Assembly: GCA_964495145.1 (NCBI GenBank)
Contig: CAZBUP010000044.1
Span: forward strand, 1-7,675
DNA length: 7,675 nt
Direction: 5' to 3'
From: UBA6120 sp964495145
GTDB lineage: Bacteria > Bacillota_I > Bacilli_A > RFN20 > CAG-826
The translations under genes were made by a program, and so were the position numbers. Positions 1 through 6,030 of the stretch are shown piece after piece (positions within the stretch are counted from its first letter, which is position 1; each line of letters opens with the position of its first letter). Below the pieces are notes generated by a model. That model made no database searches and was not told where the DNA came from. It saw only the letters and a list, made by a program, of their open reading frames with translations.

Positions 1-140
1 ACGTCGGCTCCGGCCTCTACAAAGACGTGCAATGGAAAGTCGCCGTCGATGAGGAAATATCCTTTAAGAAAGATGAAATAGCCGTCATCAAGGCCATCAA
101 AGGCAATCGGCTCATCATAAAAAAGAAAGAGGTTAAGTAA
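1..140 (+). CDS. NfeD-like membrane protein, C-terminal end (partial)
   Basis: Only the last 45 codons are inside the window; the reading frame begins at base 3 and ends with TAA at 138-140. The peptide starts VGSGLYKDVQWKVAVDEE and continues with alternating hydrophobic and charged residues to a lysine-rich tail. This is the pattern of the soluble C-terminal OB-fold of NfeD proteins, in which a Gly-rich turn and a conserved Trp precede a strand of the form 'I-x-x-G/D-x-x-V-x-V-x-x-V-x-G-x-x-L-x-V'. NfeD proteins are membrane proteins that partner with SPFH-domain proteins, and one follows 2 bases downstream, which is the strongest support. The N-terminal membrane part, and any protease domain, lie outside the window. 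Seen directly: the tail and its neighbour. Inferred: the family. A different OB-fold protein remains possible. Confidence 0.72.
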   Translation, partial: VGSGLYKDVQWKVAVDEEISFKKDEIAVIKAIKGNRLIIKKKEVK

Positions 141-142
141 AC

Positions 143-1087
143 ATGAAATTAGGTATGATTCTCTCCGGGAACGTCGGTTCCATCATCGGCTGGGTATTCT
201 TGGGCGTTCTTCTCTTCGTCTTGTTGATCGTTGTCATCCGTTCGATCGTCATCGTCTCGCAGGCGAGCACCGTCATCGTCCAGCGTTTAGGCAAATACAG
301 CCGGACCCTCGAAGCCGGGCTCCACTTTGTGGTCCCGATCATCGATCGGACCAGCTCCCCGATTTCCCTCAAGGAACGGGTTTATGATTTCCCGCCGCAA
401 CCGGTCATCACCAAGGACAACGTCACGATGCAGATCGACACCGTCGTCTATTTCCAAGTGACCGATCCCAAGATGTACACCTACGGGGTCGAACGTCCGT
501 TGAACGCGATGGAAAACCTCACGGCCACCACGCTCCGCAACCTGATCGGCGACCTCGAGCTCGACCAAACCTTGACCTCTCGCGACACCATCAACCACCA
601 GATGTGGACCGTTTTGGACACGGCCACCGATGCTTGGGGCATCAAGGTCAACCGCGTTGAGTTGAAAAACATTCTCCCGCCGCGCGACATCCAAGAAGCG
701 ATGGAAAAGCAAATGCGGGCCGAACGGCAAAAACGTGAAGCCATCCTCGACGCCGAAGGCAAGAAGCAAGCCGCCATTTTGACGGCCCAAGGCGAAAAGG
801 AAGCCGCCGTCTTGCGAGCGGAAGCCGTCAAGATTAAAAAGATTACCGAGGCCGAAGGCGAAGCCGAAGCCCTAGTACGCGTTTACGAAGCCCAAGCCGC
901 CGGTGTCCGCCTCATCAACGAGTCGAAACCCGACGCCGCCTTCTTGACCCTGAAAGGGTTCGAGGCGCTCCAGCATATCGCCAACGGCACGGCCACCAAG
1001 CTGATCATCCCGAGCGAAATACAAAACGTCTCCGGACTCTTGGCTTCGATGAAAGAAGTCCTGACCGACGATAAGAAAACCAAATAA
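143..1087 (+). CDS. SPFH/Band 7 (stomatin/paraslipin, QmcA-like) membrane protein
   Basis: A 314-residue membrane-anchored scaffold protein. A single hydrophobic segment at about residues 12-34 anchors the N-terminus. The SPFH (prohibitin homology) domain runs from about 38 to 200 and includes VIVQRLGKYSRTLEAGLHFVVP (44-65), the DFPPQPVITKDNVTM stretch (82-96) and LRNLIGDLELDQTLTSRDTIN (131-151). After it comes an Ala/Glu/Lys-rich coiled coil (about 185-255) with repeated AEG/AQGEKEAA units. Length and order match the paraslipin/QmcA/HflC-like branch. Such proteins oligomerise and organise membrane microdomains, often with an NfeD partner, and the NfeD tail ends only 2 bases upstream, so the two are surely co-transcribed. 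The ATG at 143 has a GAGG at 129-132, inside the end of the upstream gene; the next Met (155) has no usable ribosome binding site. The exact cellular role is not known from sequence. Confidence 0.93.
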   Translation: MKLGMILSGNVGSIIGWVFLGVLLFVLLIVVIRSIVIVSQASTVIVQRLGKYSRTLEAGLHFVVPIIDRTSSPISLKERVYDFPPQPVITKDNVTMQIDTVVYFQVTDPKMYTYGVERPLNAMENLTATTLRNLIGDLELDQTLTSRDTINHQMWTVLDTATDAWGIKVNRVELKNILPPRDIQEAMEKQMRAERQKREAILDAEGKKQAAILTAQGEKEAAVLRAEAVKIKKITEAEGEAEALVRVYEAQAAGVRLINESKPDAAFLTLKGFEALQHIANGTATKLIIPSEIQNVSGLLASMKEVLTDDKKTK

Positions 1088-1107
1088 CTGCTTGATTCAG
1101 ACAATCA

Positions 1108-1139
1108 AAAATGCGAGTCCTCGTTCGGGCTCGCATTTT
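1108..1139. terminator. Bidirectional intrinsic terminator between the SPFH gene and glmS
   Basis: AAAATGCGAG (1108-1117) pairs perfectly with CTCGCATTTT (1130-1139). The stem extends inward by T-G, C-G and C-G pairs (1118-1120 with 1127-1129) around a six-base loop. A runs flank the left side and T runs the right, so the hairpin ends with a U tract whichever strand is read. It sits between two convergent genes, ending 12 bases before the last codon of glmS, and so serves both the NfeD-SPFH transcript and the four-gene operon. Confidence 0.88.
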
Positions 1140-1150
1140 CTTATGCCATT

Positions 1151-2932
1151 TTACTCGACGGTGACCGATTTGGCCAAGTTGCGCGGTTTGTCGATGTTCA
1201 AGTTCCGCTTCAAGGCGGTGAAGTAAGCGATGTATTGGGCGACCATGATCTTGGGAAGCGGGGATAGATAGGTCGGGACGTCGGGGACGACGATGTCGTC
1301 GCGATCTTTGGCCACCGCTTTCGAAACGATGGTGAAGACGCGGGCGCCCCGGGCCAAGACTTCCTGCATGTTGGAGCGAATCGGCAGTTCCGTCAAGGAA
1401 TTGCTGATGAAAATGACGACCGGGGTGTCTTTTTCAATCAAGGCAATCGGCCCATGCTTCAATTCGCCGCCCGGCAAGCCTTCCGAGTGGATGTAGGTGA
1501 TTTCCTTGAGTTTCAAGGAGGCTTCGAGACTGACGTCGTAATCATAGCCGCGCCCCAGGAAGAAGGCATGTTGTTTCGAGGCGATGAAAGCGGCGATTTT
1601 CTCAAACTGCGGTTTCATCTCGATGACGGTTTTCAGGACTTCGATCAATCCATAAAGATCGCCGATGACTTGATGATCCGGTTTCAAGGCCCCGGCTAGG
1701 AGGGCTAAAAGCACCACTTGGGCGACATAGGCTTTGGTCGAGGCCACGGCAATTTCAATCCCGGCGAAAAGCAGCAAGGTAAAATCGGCTTCTCGGTCCA
1801 AGGTAGACCCTTTGGTGTTGGTAACCGTGATTAAGGGATGATTCATTTGCTTGACGTTTTTGACGCAATGGATCAAATCGGCCGTTTCTCCCGATTGCGA
1901 CAGCATGACGAAGACCGGCTTCTTGCCGGTAACCGTCGGGAAATAGGCCCATTCGCTGGCGATGTAGACATCAGCCCGTTTACCCAAATGTTCGAAATAG
2001 CGTTTGCCGATCAAACACGCGTGGTAGGAAGTGCCGCAGGCTAGGAATATGACTTGGTCGCTTTCGTGGATCAACTGCAAGAGGTGGGGATTGAACAAAT
2101 AGGCATGGCCGTCGTAATAGTTGTCGAGGAGATGGCGAACCACGTTGTCGGCTTCCTCGATTTCCTTGAGCATGTAATGGGCATATCCTTCGAGGTTCAT
2201 GTCCTCATAGGTTAAATCGGTTTGGTGATAGCTGATCAAGGCCGGGGCGGCGCCCATCAGGTCGTAAACAGCCACCTCAGTCGCGCTGATGAAACCGTAT
2301 TGATGATCGCGCAGGGCATAAAAATCTTTCACGTGCTTGAGCATCGGGAGGTAGTCAGAGGCCAAAAAGTTGCTGTCGGAGCCATGCCCGATGACCAGCG
2401 GCGAATGGTTTTTGGCGAAAAACAGGCGCGAATCGTCTTCTTGGCTGATGATGACGAGGGCATAGCTGCCTTCCAATTGGCGCATGGTCTGGTTGATGGC
2501 TTTCAAGACGTCGTGGTTAGCCATGTAATTGCTTTCGAGGAGATTGGATATCACCTCGGTATCCGTTTCGGTCACGAAATGGTAACCCTTGGCTTCAAGC
2601 GCTGTCCGAAGAGCCCGGAAATTGTCAATGACACCATTATGGACCAAGGTGAAGCGCTTGTGCTCGCTGACGTGGGGATGGGCATTCGTTTCAGTTGGAG
2701 CCCCGTGGGTGGCCCAACGCGTATGGCCGATGCCGACGCGACCGCTGACTTGTTGGGGAACAAGGGCGTCCAATTGCTGGACGCGGCCCGGAATCCGATA
2801 AATCAGCGGAGCTTCCTCATGCGAAAAAGCCAAACCCGACGAATCGTATCCACGATATTCGAGGGTTTTGAGCCCTTCGATCAGGTAATTGCGCAACTGC
2901 TTGATTCCGACTGCCCCGACGATTCCGCACAT
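1151..2932 (-). CDS. glmS: Glutamine-fructose-6-phosphate aminotransferase (isomerising), GlmS
   Basis: Makes glucosamine-6-phosphate from fructose-6-phosphate and glutamine in the cytoplasm, the committed step to UDP-GlcNAc. The 593 residues are slightly shorter than the usual 600-610 but complete. The N-terminal glutaminase domain has Cys2 as nucleophile after Met removal, HTRWATHG (70-77), NAHPH (83-87) and HNG (98-100). Two SIS sugar-isomerase domains follow, with CGTSYHA (299-305), SQSGETAD (345-352), ASTKAY (397-402) and ELKHGP (490-495). The C-terminus PRNLAKSVTVE (583-593) contains the lysine (588) that forms a Schiff base with the sugar. It is last in the operon, 12 bases after glmM. 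That gap leaves no room for a glmS ribozyme, so feedback must act otherwise, for example through the operon promoter, translation or the protein itself. A bidirectional terminator follows. Confidence 0.98.
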   Translation of the reverse strand: MCGIVGAVGIKQLRNYLIEGLKTLEYRGYDSSGLAFSHEEAPLIYRIPGRVQQLDALVPQQVSGRVGIGHTRWATHGAPTETNAHPHVSEHKRFTLVHNGVIDNFRALRTALEAKGYHFVTETDTEVISNLLESNYMANHDVLKAINQTMRQLEGSYALVIISQEDDSRLFFAKNHSPLVIGHGSDSNFLASDYLPMLKHVKDFYALRDHQYGFISATEVAVYDLMGAAPALISYHQTDLTYEDMNLEGYAHYMLKEIEEADNVVRHLLDNYYDGHAYLFNPHLLQLIHESDQVIFLACGTSYHACLIGKRYFEHLGKRADVYIASEWAYFPTVTGKKPVFVMLSQSGETADLIHCVKNVKQMNHPLITVTNTKGSTLDREADFTLLLFAGIEIAVASTKAYVAQVVLLALLAGALKPDHQVIGDLYGLIEVLKTVIEMKPQFEKIAAFIASKQHAFFLGRGYDYDVSLEASLKLKEITYIHSEGLPGGELKHGPIALIEKDTPVVIFISNSLTELPIRSNMQEVLARGARVFTIVSKAVAKDRDDIVVPDVPTYLSPLPKIMVAQYIAYFTALKRNLNIDKPRNLAKSVTVE

Positions 2933-2940
2933 AGAGAATG

Positions 2941-2946
2941 CTCCTT
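2941..2946 (-). promoter_or_regulatory. Ribosome binding site of glmS, overlapping the glmM stop
   Basis: On the minus strand the sequence reads TAAGGAG, so the glmM stop codon TAA supplies the first bases of an AAGGAG Shine-Dalgarno, followed by 8 bases and the glmS ATG. A ribosome finishing glmM would sit directly on the glmS start site, which suggests translational coupling. It also confirms the glmS start, which is further fixed by the need for Cys at position 2. Confidence 0.85.
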
Positions 2947-4282
2947 AACTGACGAATATTTCAGCAATGTAGTCAAACACTTCTTGGACGTAGCGATCGC
3001 AAGTGGCTTGGGTTTCGGCTTCTAGCATAATACGGATCAAGGGTTCGGTGCCGCTGGGCCGAATCAAAATGCGGCCGGAAGAACCAAGTTCCTGCTCCAC
3101 GCGCCGAATCAAGGCCTGAAGGCCTTCGTGTTCCAATACTTCGCTTTTGTTGGCAACGGTGATGTTTTTGAGCACTTGCGGGTAAATTTTGAGCCCGGCG
3201 AGCAGGTCTTGAACGCGGGCATTCGATTTGGCGATGATATTCAGCATATGGACCATCGACAGCAAGCCGTCGCCGGTATTCAATTCGTCAAAGAAAATGA
3301 TATGGCCGGATTGTTCGCCCCCGAGGACGAGACCATGCTTCTTGAGGGCTTCATGGACATATTTGTCGCCCACCTGGACTTCCAATACGTCGATGCCGGC
3401 TTGATTCAATGCTTGTTTGATGCCGAGGTTGCTCATGACCGTCAAGACGACTTTGGGTTTATTCAATCGTCCGGACTCAAGCGCGTCGATGGCCGACAGG
3501 TATACCATCGCGTCTCCGTTGATGGTTTGGCCTTGGTGGTCGATCAGCAGCAACCGATCGGCATCGCCGTCGAACGCCAAACCGTAATCATACCCATTGG
3601 TTTTCATCCGTTTGACCAAAGTCCCGATATGGGTCGAGCCGCACATGTCGTTGATGTTGGTCCCGTTTGGATGGTTGTTGATGATGTCGACGTTTAAATG
3701 CAACCGGGCCACCAACTGGTCGATGACGACGGCGGCCGAGCCGTTGGCGGCGTCAATCAATAAGCGCAGCTTTGAAAAATCGCCATGGGCTTTCGAAGCG
3801 ATGAAATCGAGATAATCTTGGACCAAGTCCGCGGCGTCGTGAATCGTCCCGACGTTTTTCCCGGCGGCTTGGGGCAGATGATCCGATTGATCGTCAATAT
3901 ACCGTTCGATTTGCCGTTCGATGTCTTCTTCGAGCTTTTCGCCGTTGCGATTAAAGACTTTGATGCCGTTATCGTAATAGGCGTTATGGGAAGCCGAGAT
4001 CATGATGCCGAAATCGAAATTGTGGCGATGGACCAGATAAGAAATGCTCGGCGTGGTCGAAATGCCAAGATTGTAGGCTTCGCCCCCGCTGGCGGTGATG
4101 CCGGCCATTAGGGCCGACAAAAGCATGTCGCCGGAATGGCGAGTGTCGCGCGCGATGATAATGCGGGTTTTTTGACCGACGGGACATTGACCGAGAAAAC
4201 GACCAATGCGATAAGCAATGGTCGAGGTGACATCTTGGCCGGCTAGGCCTCGGACTCCATCGGTCCCGAAATACTTGCCCAT
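2945..4282 (-). CDS. glmM: Phosphoglucosamine mutase, GlmM
   Basis: Interconverts glucosamine-6-phosphate and glucosamine-1-phosphate, between the GlmS and GlmU steps of UDP-GlcNAc synthesis. At 445 residues it has the normal length and all four alpha-D-phosphohexomutase signatures: the N-terminal KYFGTDGVRG (3-12); the phosphoserine loop SASHNAYYDNGIK (96-108), with Ser98 as the phosphorylated residue; the metal-binding DGDADR (238-243); the sugar-binding GGEQSGH (321-327); and the phosphate-binding RPSGTEPLIR (408-417). The loop has Ala after SASHN where Pro is more usual, a mild variation. The gene starts 4 bases after cdaA ends and its own stop overlaps the glmS ribosome binding site. In Bacillus, Listeria and related species GlmM binds CdaA and lowers its activity, so the adjacency is functionally meaningful; this regulation is inferred here, not seen. 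Confidence 0.98.
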   Translation of the reverse strand: MGKYFGTDGVRGLAGQDVTSTIAYRIGRFLGQCPVGQKTRIIIARDTRHSGDMLLSALMAGITASGGEAYNLGISTTPSISYLVHRHNFDFGIMISASHNAYYDNGIKVFNRNGEKLEEDIERQIERYIDDQSDHLPQAAGKNVGTIHDAADLVQDYLDFIASKAHGDFSKLRLLIDAANGSAAVVIDQLVARLHLNVDIINNHPNGTNINDMCGSTHIGTLVKRMKTNGYDYGLAFDGDADRLLLIDHQGQTINGDAMVYLSAIDALESGRLNKPKVVLTVMSNLGIKQALNQAGIDVLEVQVGDKYVHEALKKHGLVLGGEQSGHIIFFDELNTGDGLLSMVHMLNIIAKSNARVQDLLAGLKIYPQVLKNITVANKSEVLEHEGLQALIRRVEQELGSSGRILIRPSGTEPLIRIMLEAETQATCDRYVQEVFDYIAEIFVS

Positions 4283-4286
4283 CGGA

Positions 4287-5066
4287 TCAATCCTTTTCCT
4301 GGCGTCCGATTTCCATGTAGTGAATCAATACTTGTTTGAACTGGTCGATGAAAACCGATTCCAACTCGCCGTTATAGGCAAACGAGATTCGGCCGGTTTC
4401 CTCCGAAACGACGACCACTACGGCATCGCTGACTTCGGAAATCCCCAAAGCGGCCCGATGGCGGCTGCCATACTTGCCGGAGAGCGGTTTGGTCGTCGGC
4501 GGGAAATAGACGCTGGCGGCGATAATCAGGTTGTCGCGCAGGACCACGGCCCCGTCGTGAAGTCGGGTGCCGGGATAGAAAATGGTCATTAAAAGTTCTG
4601 AAGAGACTGGCGCGTTCATCGGGGTGCCGTTTTTGATGAATTCACCGAGGTTGCTCTTGCGTTCGATGGCGATGATGGCCCCGGTTTTGGTTTTGGATAA
4701 GTAGGCGACGGTGTCGACGACGGCATTAATCAATTGGTCGCGGTCGAAATGGCGGGAAGTCGGTTCCGCCGGCTTGCGGTTTAAAAACAGGTTATTGATG
4801 AAGGGACGGACCGAGGCGATGTTGACGAATACGAAGATGAAACTGAAGAGCATCAAATTGAAGACCAAGGCGACCGTCAATAACGAAAGTCCGGTGAAGA
4901 GGTCCGAAACGACGATGGCCAAAATATTGAGCCCAAACGGCAAGAGGAATATCTTCCTTTTGGCGACGCGGGCGACGATGACGAGCAAAATCGCAAAAAC
5001 GACCAATGCCAATCCGACATTCAGCCATCGGGTCCAGTCGGACCAAACCGGGGTAAAAACCATCAT
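4287..5066 (-). CDS. cdaA: Membrane diadenylate cyclase, CdaA (DacA) type
   Basis: Condenses two ATP into cyclic di-AMP, the second messenger that controls potassium and osmolyte transport and wall homeostasis. The protein has 259 residues. Three hydrophobic segments at about 14-36, 40-58 and 61-83 anchor it, and a cytoplasmic DAC (DisA_N) domain spans about 105-240. The catalytic signatures are intact: LHDGAVV (169-175, DGA motif) and GSRHRAALGISE (200-211, RHR motif), then SEETGRIS (221-228). The DAC domain strongly resembles Bacillus CdaA, whereas the membrane part looks diverged: the linker after the third segment reads VRPFINNLF where CdaA usually has a FQPELRRALE-like helix. The ATG overlaps the yutG stop (ATGA), and a second Met follows at once. 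No cdaR gene follows; glmM starts 4 bases downstream. Activity and family assignment are secure; loss of CdaR control is inference. Confidence 0.95.
   Translation of the reverse strand: MMVFTPVWSDWTRWLNVGLALVVFAILLVIVARVAKRKIFLLPFGLNILAIVVSDLFTGLSLLTVALVFNLMLFSFIFVFVNIASVRPFINNLFLNRKPAEPTSRHFDRDQLINAVVDTVAYLSKTKTGAIIAIERKSNLGEFIKNGTPMNAPVSSELLMTIFYPGTRLHDGAVVLRDNLIIAASVYFPPTTKPLSGKYGSRHRAALGISEVSDAVVVVVSEETGRISFAYNGELESVFIDQFKQVLIHYMEIGRQEKD
4291..4295 (-). promoter_or_regulatory. Ribosome binding site of glmM inside the end of cdaA
   Basis: The minus strand reads AGGAAAAGGA over 4300-4291; the AAGGA at 4295-4291 lies 8 bases before the glmM ATG and within the last codons of cdaA. The close spacing (cdaA TGA, 4 bases, ATG) makes coupled translation likely and supports the chosen glmM start. 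Confidence 0.75.
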
Positions 5067-5548
5067 TTGCGTTCTCCGTGAGCAAAGCGGCTGGCGGCGC
5101 TGGCGGCAATGGCGCCGACGATGTCGTCAAGGAAAGTGTGGCATTTCACGCCGTTTTTGCCTTCGTTGTTCAAAGTATCGATGATGCCGTATTTCTTCTT
5201 GTCGATAAAACCGAAATTGGTCAGCGAAATCGAACCGTAAAGGTTGCAGATGCCGTAAGCCAGCACTTCATCGACGCCGTAGAGGCCTTCGTCGCGCCGG
5301 ATGACAGCTTCGAGATCCTTATCCAAGAAGTTTCCGGCTTCGGCTTGTTTGTCGAGTTCGACGGCCGTCATCAAGGCAAATTGGACCTCGCGTTTGTCGA
5401 GGACGGAATTGATGGATGCCAGGAGTTCTTCTTTTTTCAAGTCAACGTGGTAACCGGCCTGCAAAAAACGGGCCGCTTCGGCGATGTCGTCGATGGTGAC
5501 GCCACGCTCATTCAATAGTTTGATGCACTTTTCGTGGAAATTGATCAT
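5063..5548 (-). CDS. yutG: Phosphatidylglycerophosphatase A family protein (YutG/LtrC type)
   Basis: A 161-residue protein, first in the operon. It matches the Gram-positive YutG/LtrC branch of the PgpA family: RGVTIDDIAE (15-24), YH plus an LKKEE stretch (33-41), DKREVQ (51-56), DEGLYGVDEVLA (86-97), YGSISLTNFGFIDK (104-117) and HTFLDDIVGAIAAS (137-150), whose acidic pair is the likely metal site. The PgpA family removes phosphate from phosphatidylglycerophosphate to give phosphatidylglycerol. For the YutG/LtrC branch this reaction is less well established, and it lacks the clear membrane segments of E. coli PgpA. LtrC in Listeria is named for a low-temperature growth phenotype. The last bases overlap cdaA by 4 (ATGA). 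The ATG at 5548 has only a weak GGAA at 9 to 6 bases upstream; no better start is visible. Confidence 0.88.
   Translation of the reverse strand: MINFHEKCIKLLNERGVTIDDIAEAARFLQAGYHVDLKKEELLASINSVLDKREVQFALMTAVELDKQAEAGNFLDKDLEAVIRRDEGLYGVDEVLAYGICNLYGSISLTNFGFIDKKKYGIIDTLNNEGKNGVKCHTFLDDIVGAIAASAASRFAHGERK
5074..5077 (-). promoter_or_regulatory. Ribosome binding site of cdaA within yutG
   Basis: GGAG on the minus strand (5077-5074) precedes the first cdaA ATG (5066) by 7 bases, and lies inside the last codons of yutG. It favours the first of the two adjacent Met codons as the start and, with the ATGA overlap, points to coupled translation of the two genes. Confidence 0.7.
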
Positions 5549-5580
5549 TCCGGTTCCAGATTTGTCTTTCTCTTATTTCT

Positions 5581-5589
5581 ATCCTAGCA
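5581..5589 (-). promoter_or_regulatory. Candidate extended -10 promoter of the yutG-cdaA-glmM-glmS operon
   Basis: The minus strand reads TGCTAGGAT (5589-5581), an extended -10 element (TGn then TAGGAT, 4 of 6 to TATAAT). At a 17-base spacing the -35 position holds only TTTTTA, a poor match. Transcription would begin near 5574, giving a leader of about 25 bases before yutG. This is the best local candidate, but read-through from the tRNA-Gly promoter is an alternative. Confidence 0.4.
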
Positions 5590-5606
5590 GTTCGGCTCGA
5601 AACTAA

Positions 5607-5622
5607 AAAGACTAATGTCTTT
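5607..5622 (-). terminator. Weak hairpin downstream of tRNA-Gly
   Basis: On the minus strand AAAGAC, loop ATTA, GTCTTT forms a six-pair, mostly AT stem followed by TTAGTTT. It begins 13 bases after the CCA end of tRNA-Gly. It may act as a leaky terminator or as the boundary for 3' processing; the stem is short and the T run is broken, so full termination is doubtful. Confidence 0.4.
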
Positions 5623-5634
5623 AAAATGGGCGTT

Positions 5635-5708
5635 TGGAGCAGCCAACGGGAATCGAACCCGCATATTCAGCTTGGGAAGCTAACGTTCTACCACTGAACT
5701 ATGGCTGC
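5635..5708 (-). tRNA. tRNA-Gly (anticodon CCC)
   Basis: Reading the minus strand from 5708, the acceptor GCAGCCA pairs perfectly with TGGCTGC, followed by discriminator T and an encoded CCA (5637-5635). The D stem is GTTC/GAAC, the anticodon stem TTAGC/GCTGA with loop TTCCCAA, giving anticodon CCC, and the T arm is GCGGG-TTCGATT-CCCGT. The total is 74 bases with CCA. It should read only GGG, so it supplements a UCC or GCC isoacceptor elsewhere. It has its own strong promoter and lies between the Val-Thr tRNA unit and the glm operon. Confidence 0.96.
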
Positions 5709-5719
5709 ATTCTAATGAA

Positions 5720-5748
5720 ATTATAGTGAATCGACCCATTAATCTCAA
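5720..5748 (-). promoter_or_regulatory. Sigma-70/SigA-type promoter of tRNA-Gly
   Basis: On the minus strand, TTGAGA (5748-5743, 5 of 6) and a perfect TATAAT (5725-5720) are separated by exactly 17 bases. The tRNA 5' end lies 11 bases after the -10 box, so the primary transcript needs only about 4 bases of 5' trimming. This is the best-formed promoter in the window. Confidence 0.85.
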
Positions 5749-5760
5749 CCAATATAAATG

Positions 5761-5785
5761 AAAAAACTACTCTTGTGAGTAGTTT
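5761..5785 (-). terminator. Intrinsic terminator of the tRNA Thr-Val unit
   Basis: Minus strand: AAACTACTC, loop ACAA, GAGTAGTTT, a perfect nine-pair stem (5785-5764), followed by further T bases to give a run of six T. It starts 10 bases after the CCA of tRNA-Val and lies just upstream of the tRNA-Gly promoter, so it separates the two tRNA transcription units. Confidence 0.85.
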
Positions 5786-5795
5786 ATTCGTGTCC

Positions 5796-5871
5796 TGGTG
5801 GATGCTGAGGGGATCGAACCCACGACCTTCTGTACGTCAAACAGATGCTCTCCCAGCTGAGCTAAACATCC
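5796..5871 (-). tRNA. tRNA-Val (anticodon GAC)
   Basis: Minus strand from 5871: acceptor GGATGTT/AGCATCC (one G-T pair), discriminator A, encoded CCA. The D stem is GCTC/GAGC, and the anticodon stem TCTGT/ACAGA carries loop TTGACGT, giving anticodon GAC for GUC and GUU codons. The length is 76 bases with CCA. The T arm GTGGG-TTCGATC-CCCTC has one T-T mismatch at its second pair (positions 50/64), where a G-T pair is common in relatives; this is unusual but probably tolerated. It is second in a two-tRNA unit after tRNA-Thr, with 4 bases between them. Confidence 0.95.
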
Positions 5872-5875
5872 GGGA

Positions 5876-5952
5876 TGGTGCCGACGATAGGAATTGAACC
5901 TACAACCTACTGATTACGATTCAGTTGCTCTGCCGGATTGAGCTACGTCGGC
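5876..5952 (-). tRNA. tRNA-Thr (anticodon CGT)
   Basis: Minus strand from 5952: acceptor GCCGACG/CGTCGGC is perfect, with discriminator A and encoded CCA. The D stem is GCTC/GAGC with a nine-base loop, the anticodon stem ACTGA/TCAGT has loop ATCGTAA, giving anticodon CGT, and the T arm is GTAGG-TTCAATT-CCTAT. The total is 77 bases. It reads ACG, so a second Thr tRNA must exist elsewhere for the other codons. It is first in the Thr-Val unit. Confidence 0.96.
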
Positions 5953-5976
5953 AACGCTCCTTAAATCGGCTCATTT

Positions 5977-6005
5977 ATGATATACAAAATCCATTTCTAA
6001 ATCAA
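5977..6005 (-). promoter_or_regulatory. Promoter of the tRNA Thr-Val unit
   Basis: Minus strand: TTGATT (6005-6000) and TATCAT (5982-5977, 5 of 6) are 17 bases apart. Transcription should start near 5970, about 18 bases before the tRNA-Thr 5' end. It is divergent from, and back to back with, the promoter of the MATE gene. Confidence 0.7.
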
Positions 6006-6026
6006 GCGGAACATGCGTGCCCGCTT
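6004..6026. repeat. Inverted repeat between two divergent promoters
   Basis: AAGCGG (6004-6009) and CCGCTT (6021-6026) form a dyad with an 11-base centre. The left arm touches the -35 box of the Thr-Val tRNA promoter and the right arm ends 4 bases before the -35 box of the MATE promoter. The position would suit a regulator site, but six-base arms can occur by chance. Confidence 0.3.
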
Positions 6027-6030
6027 TCAG

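Noticed and set aside
2933..2944. glmS ribozyme/riboswitch ahead of glmS
   Set aside because: Only 12 bases separate glmM from glmS, far too few for the ribozyme.
2222..3025. A 267-codon open frame antisense to glmS and the end of glmM
   Set aside because: It lies wholly opposite genes with complete catalytic motifs, has no recognisable family and is explained by the codon bias of a fairly GC-rich gene.
5078..5518. A 146-codon open frame opposite yutG
   Set aside because: It mirrors yutG, which has clear family motifs and operon context; no ribosome binding site or known domain was seen.
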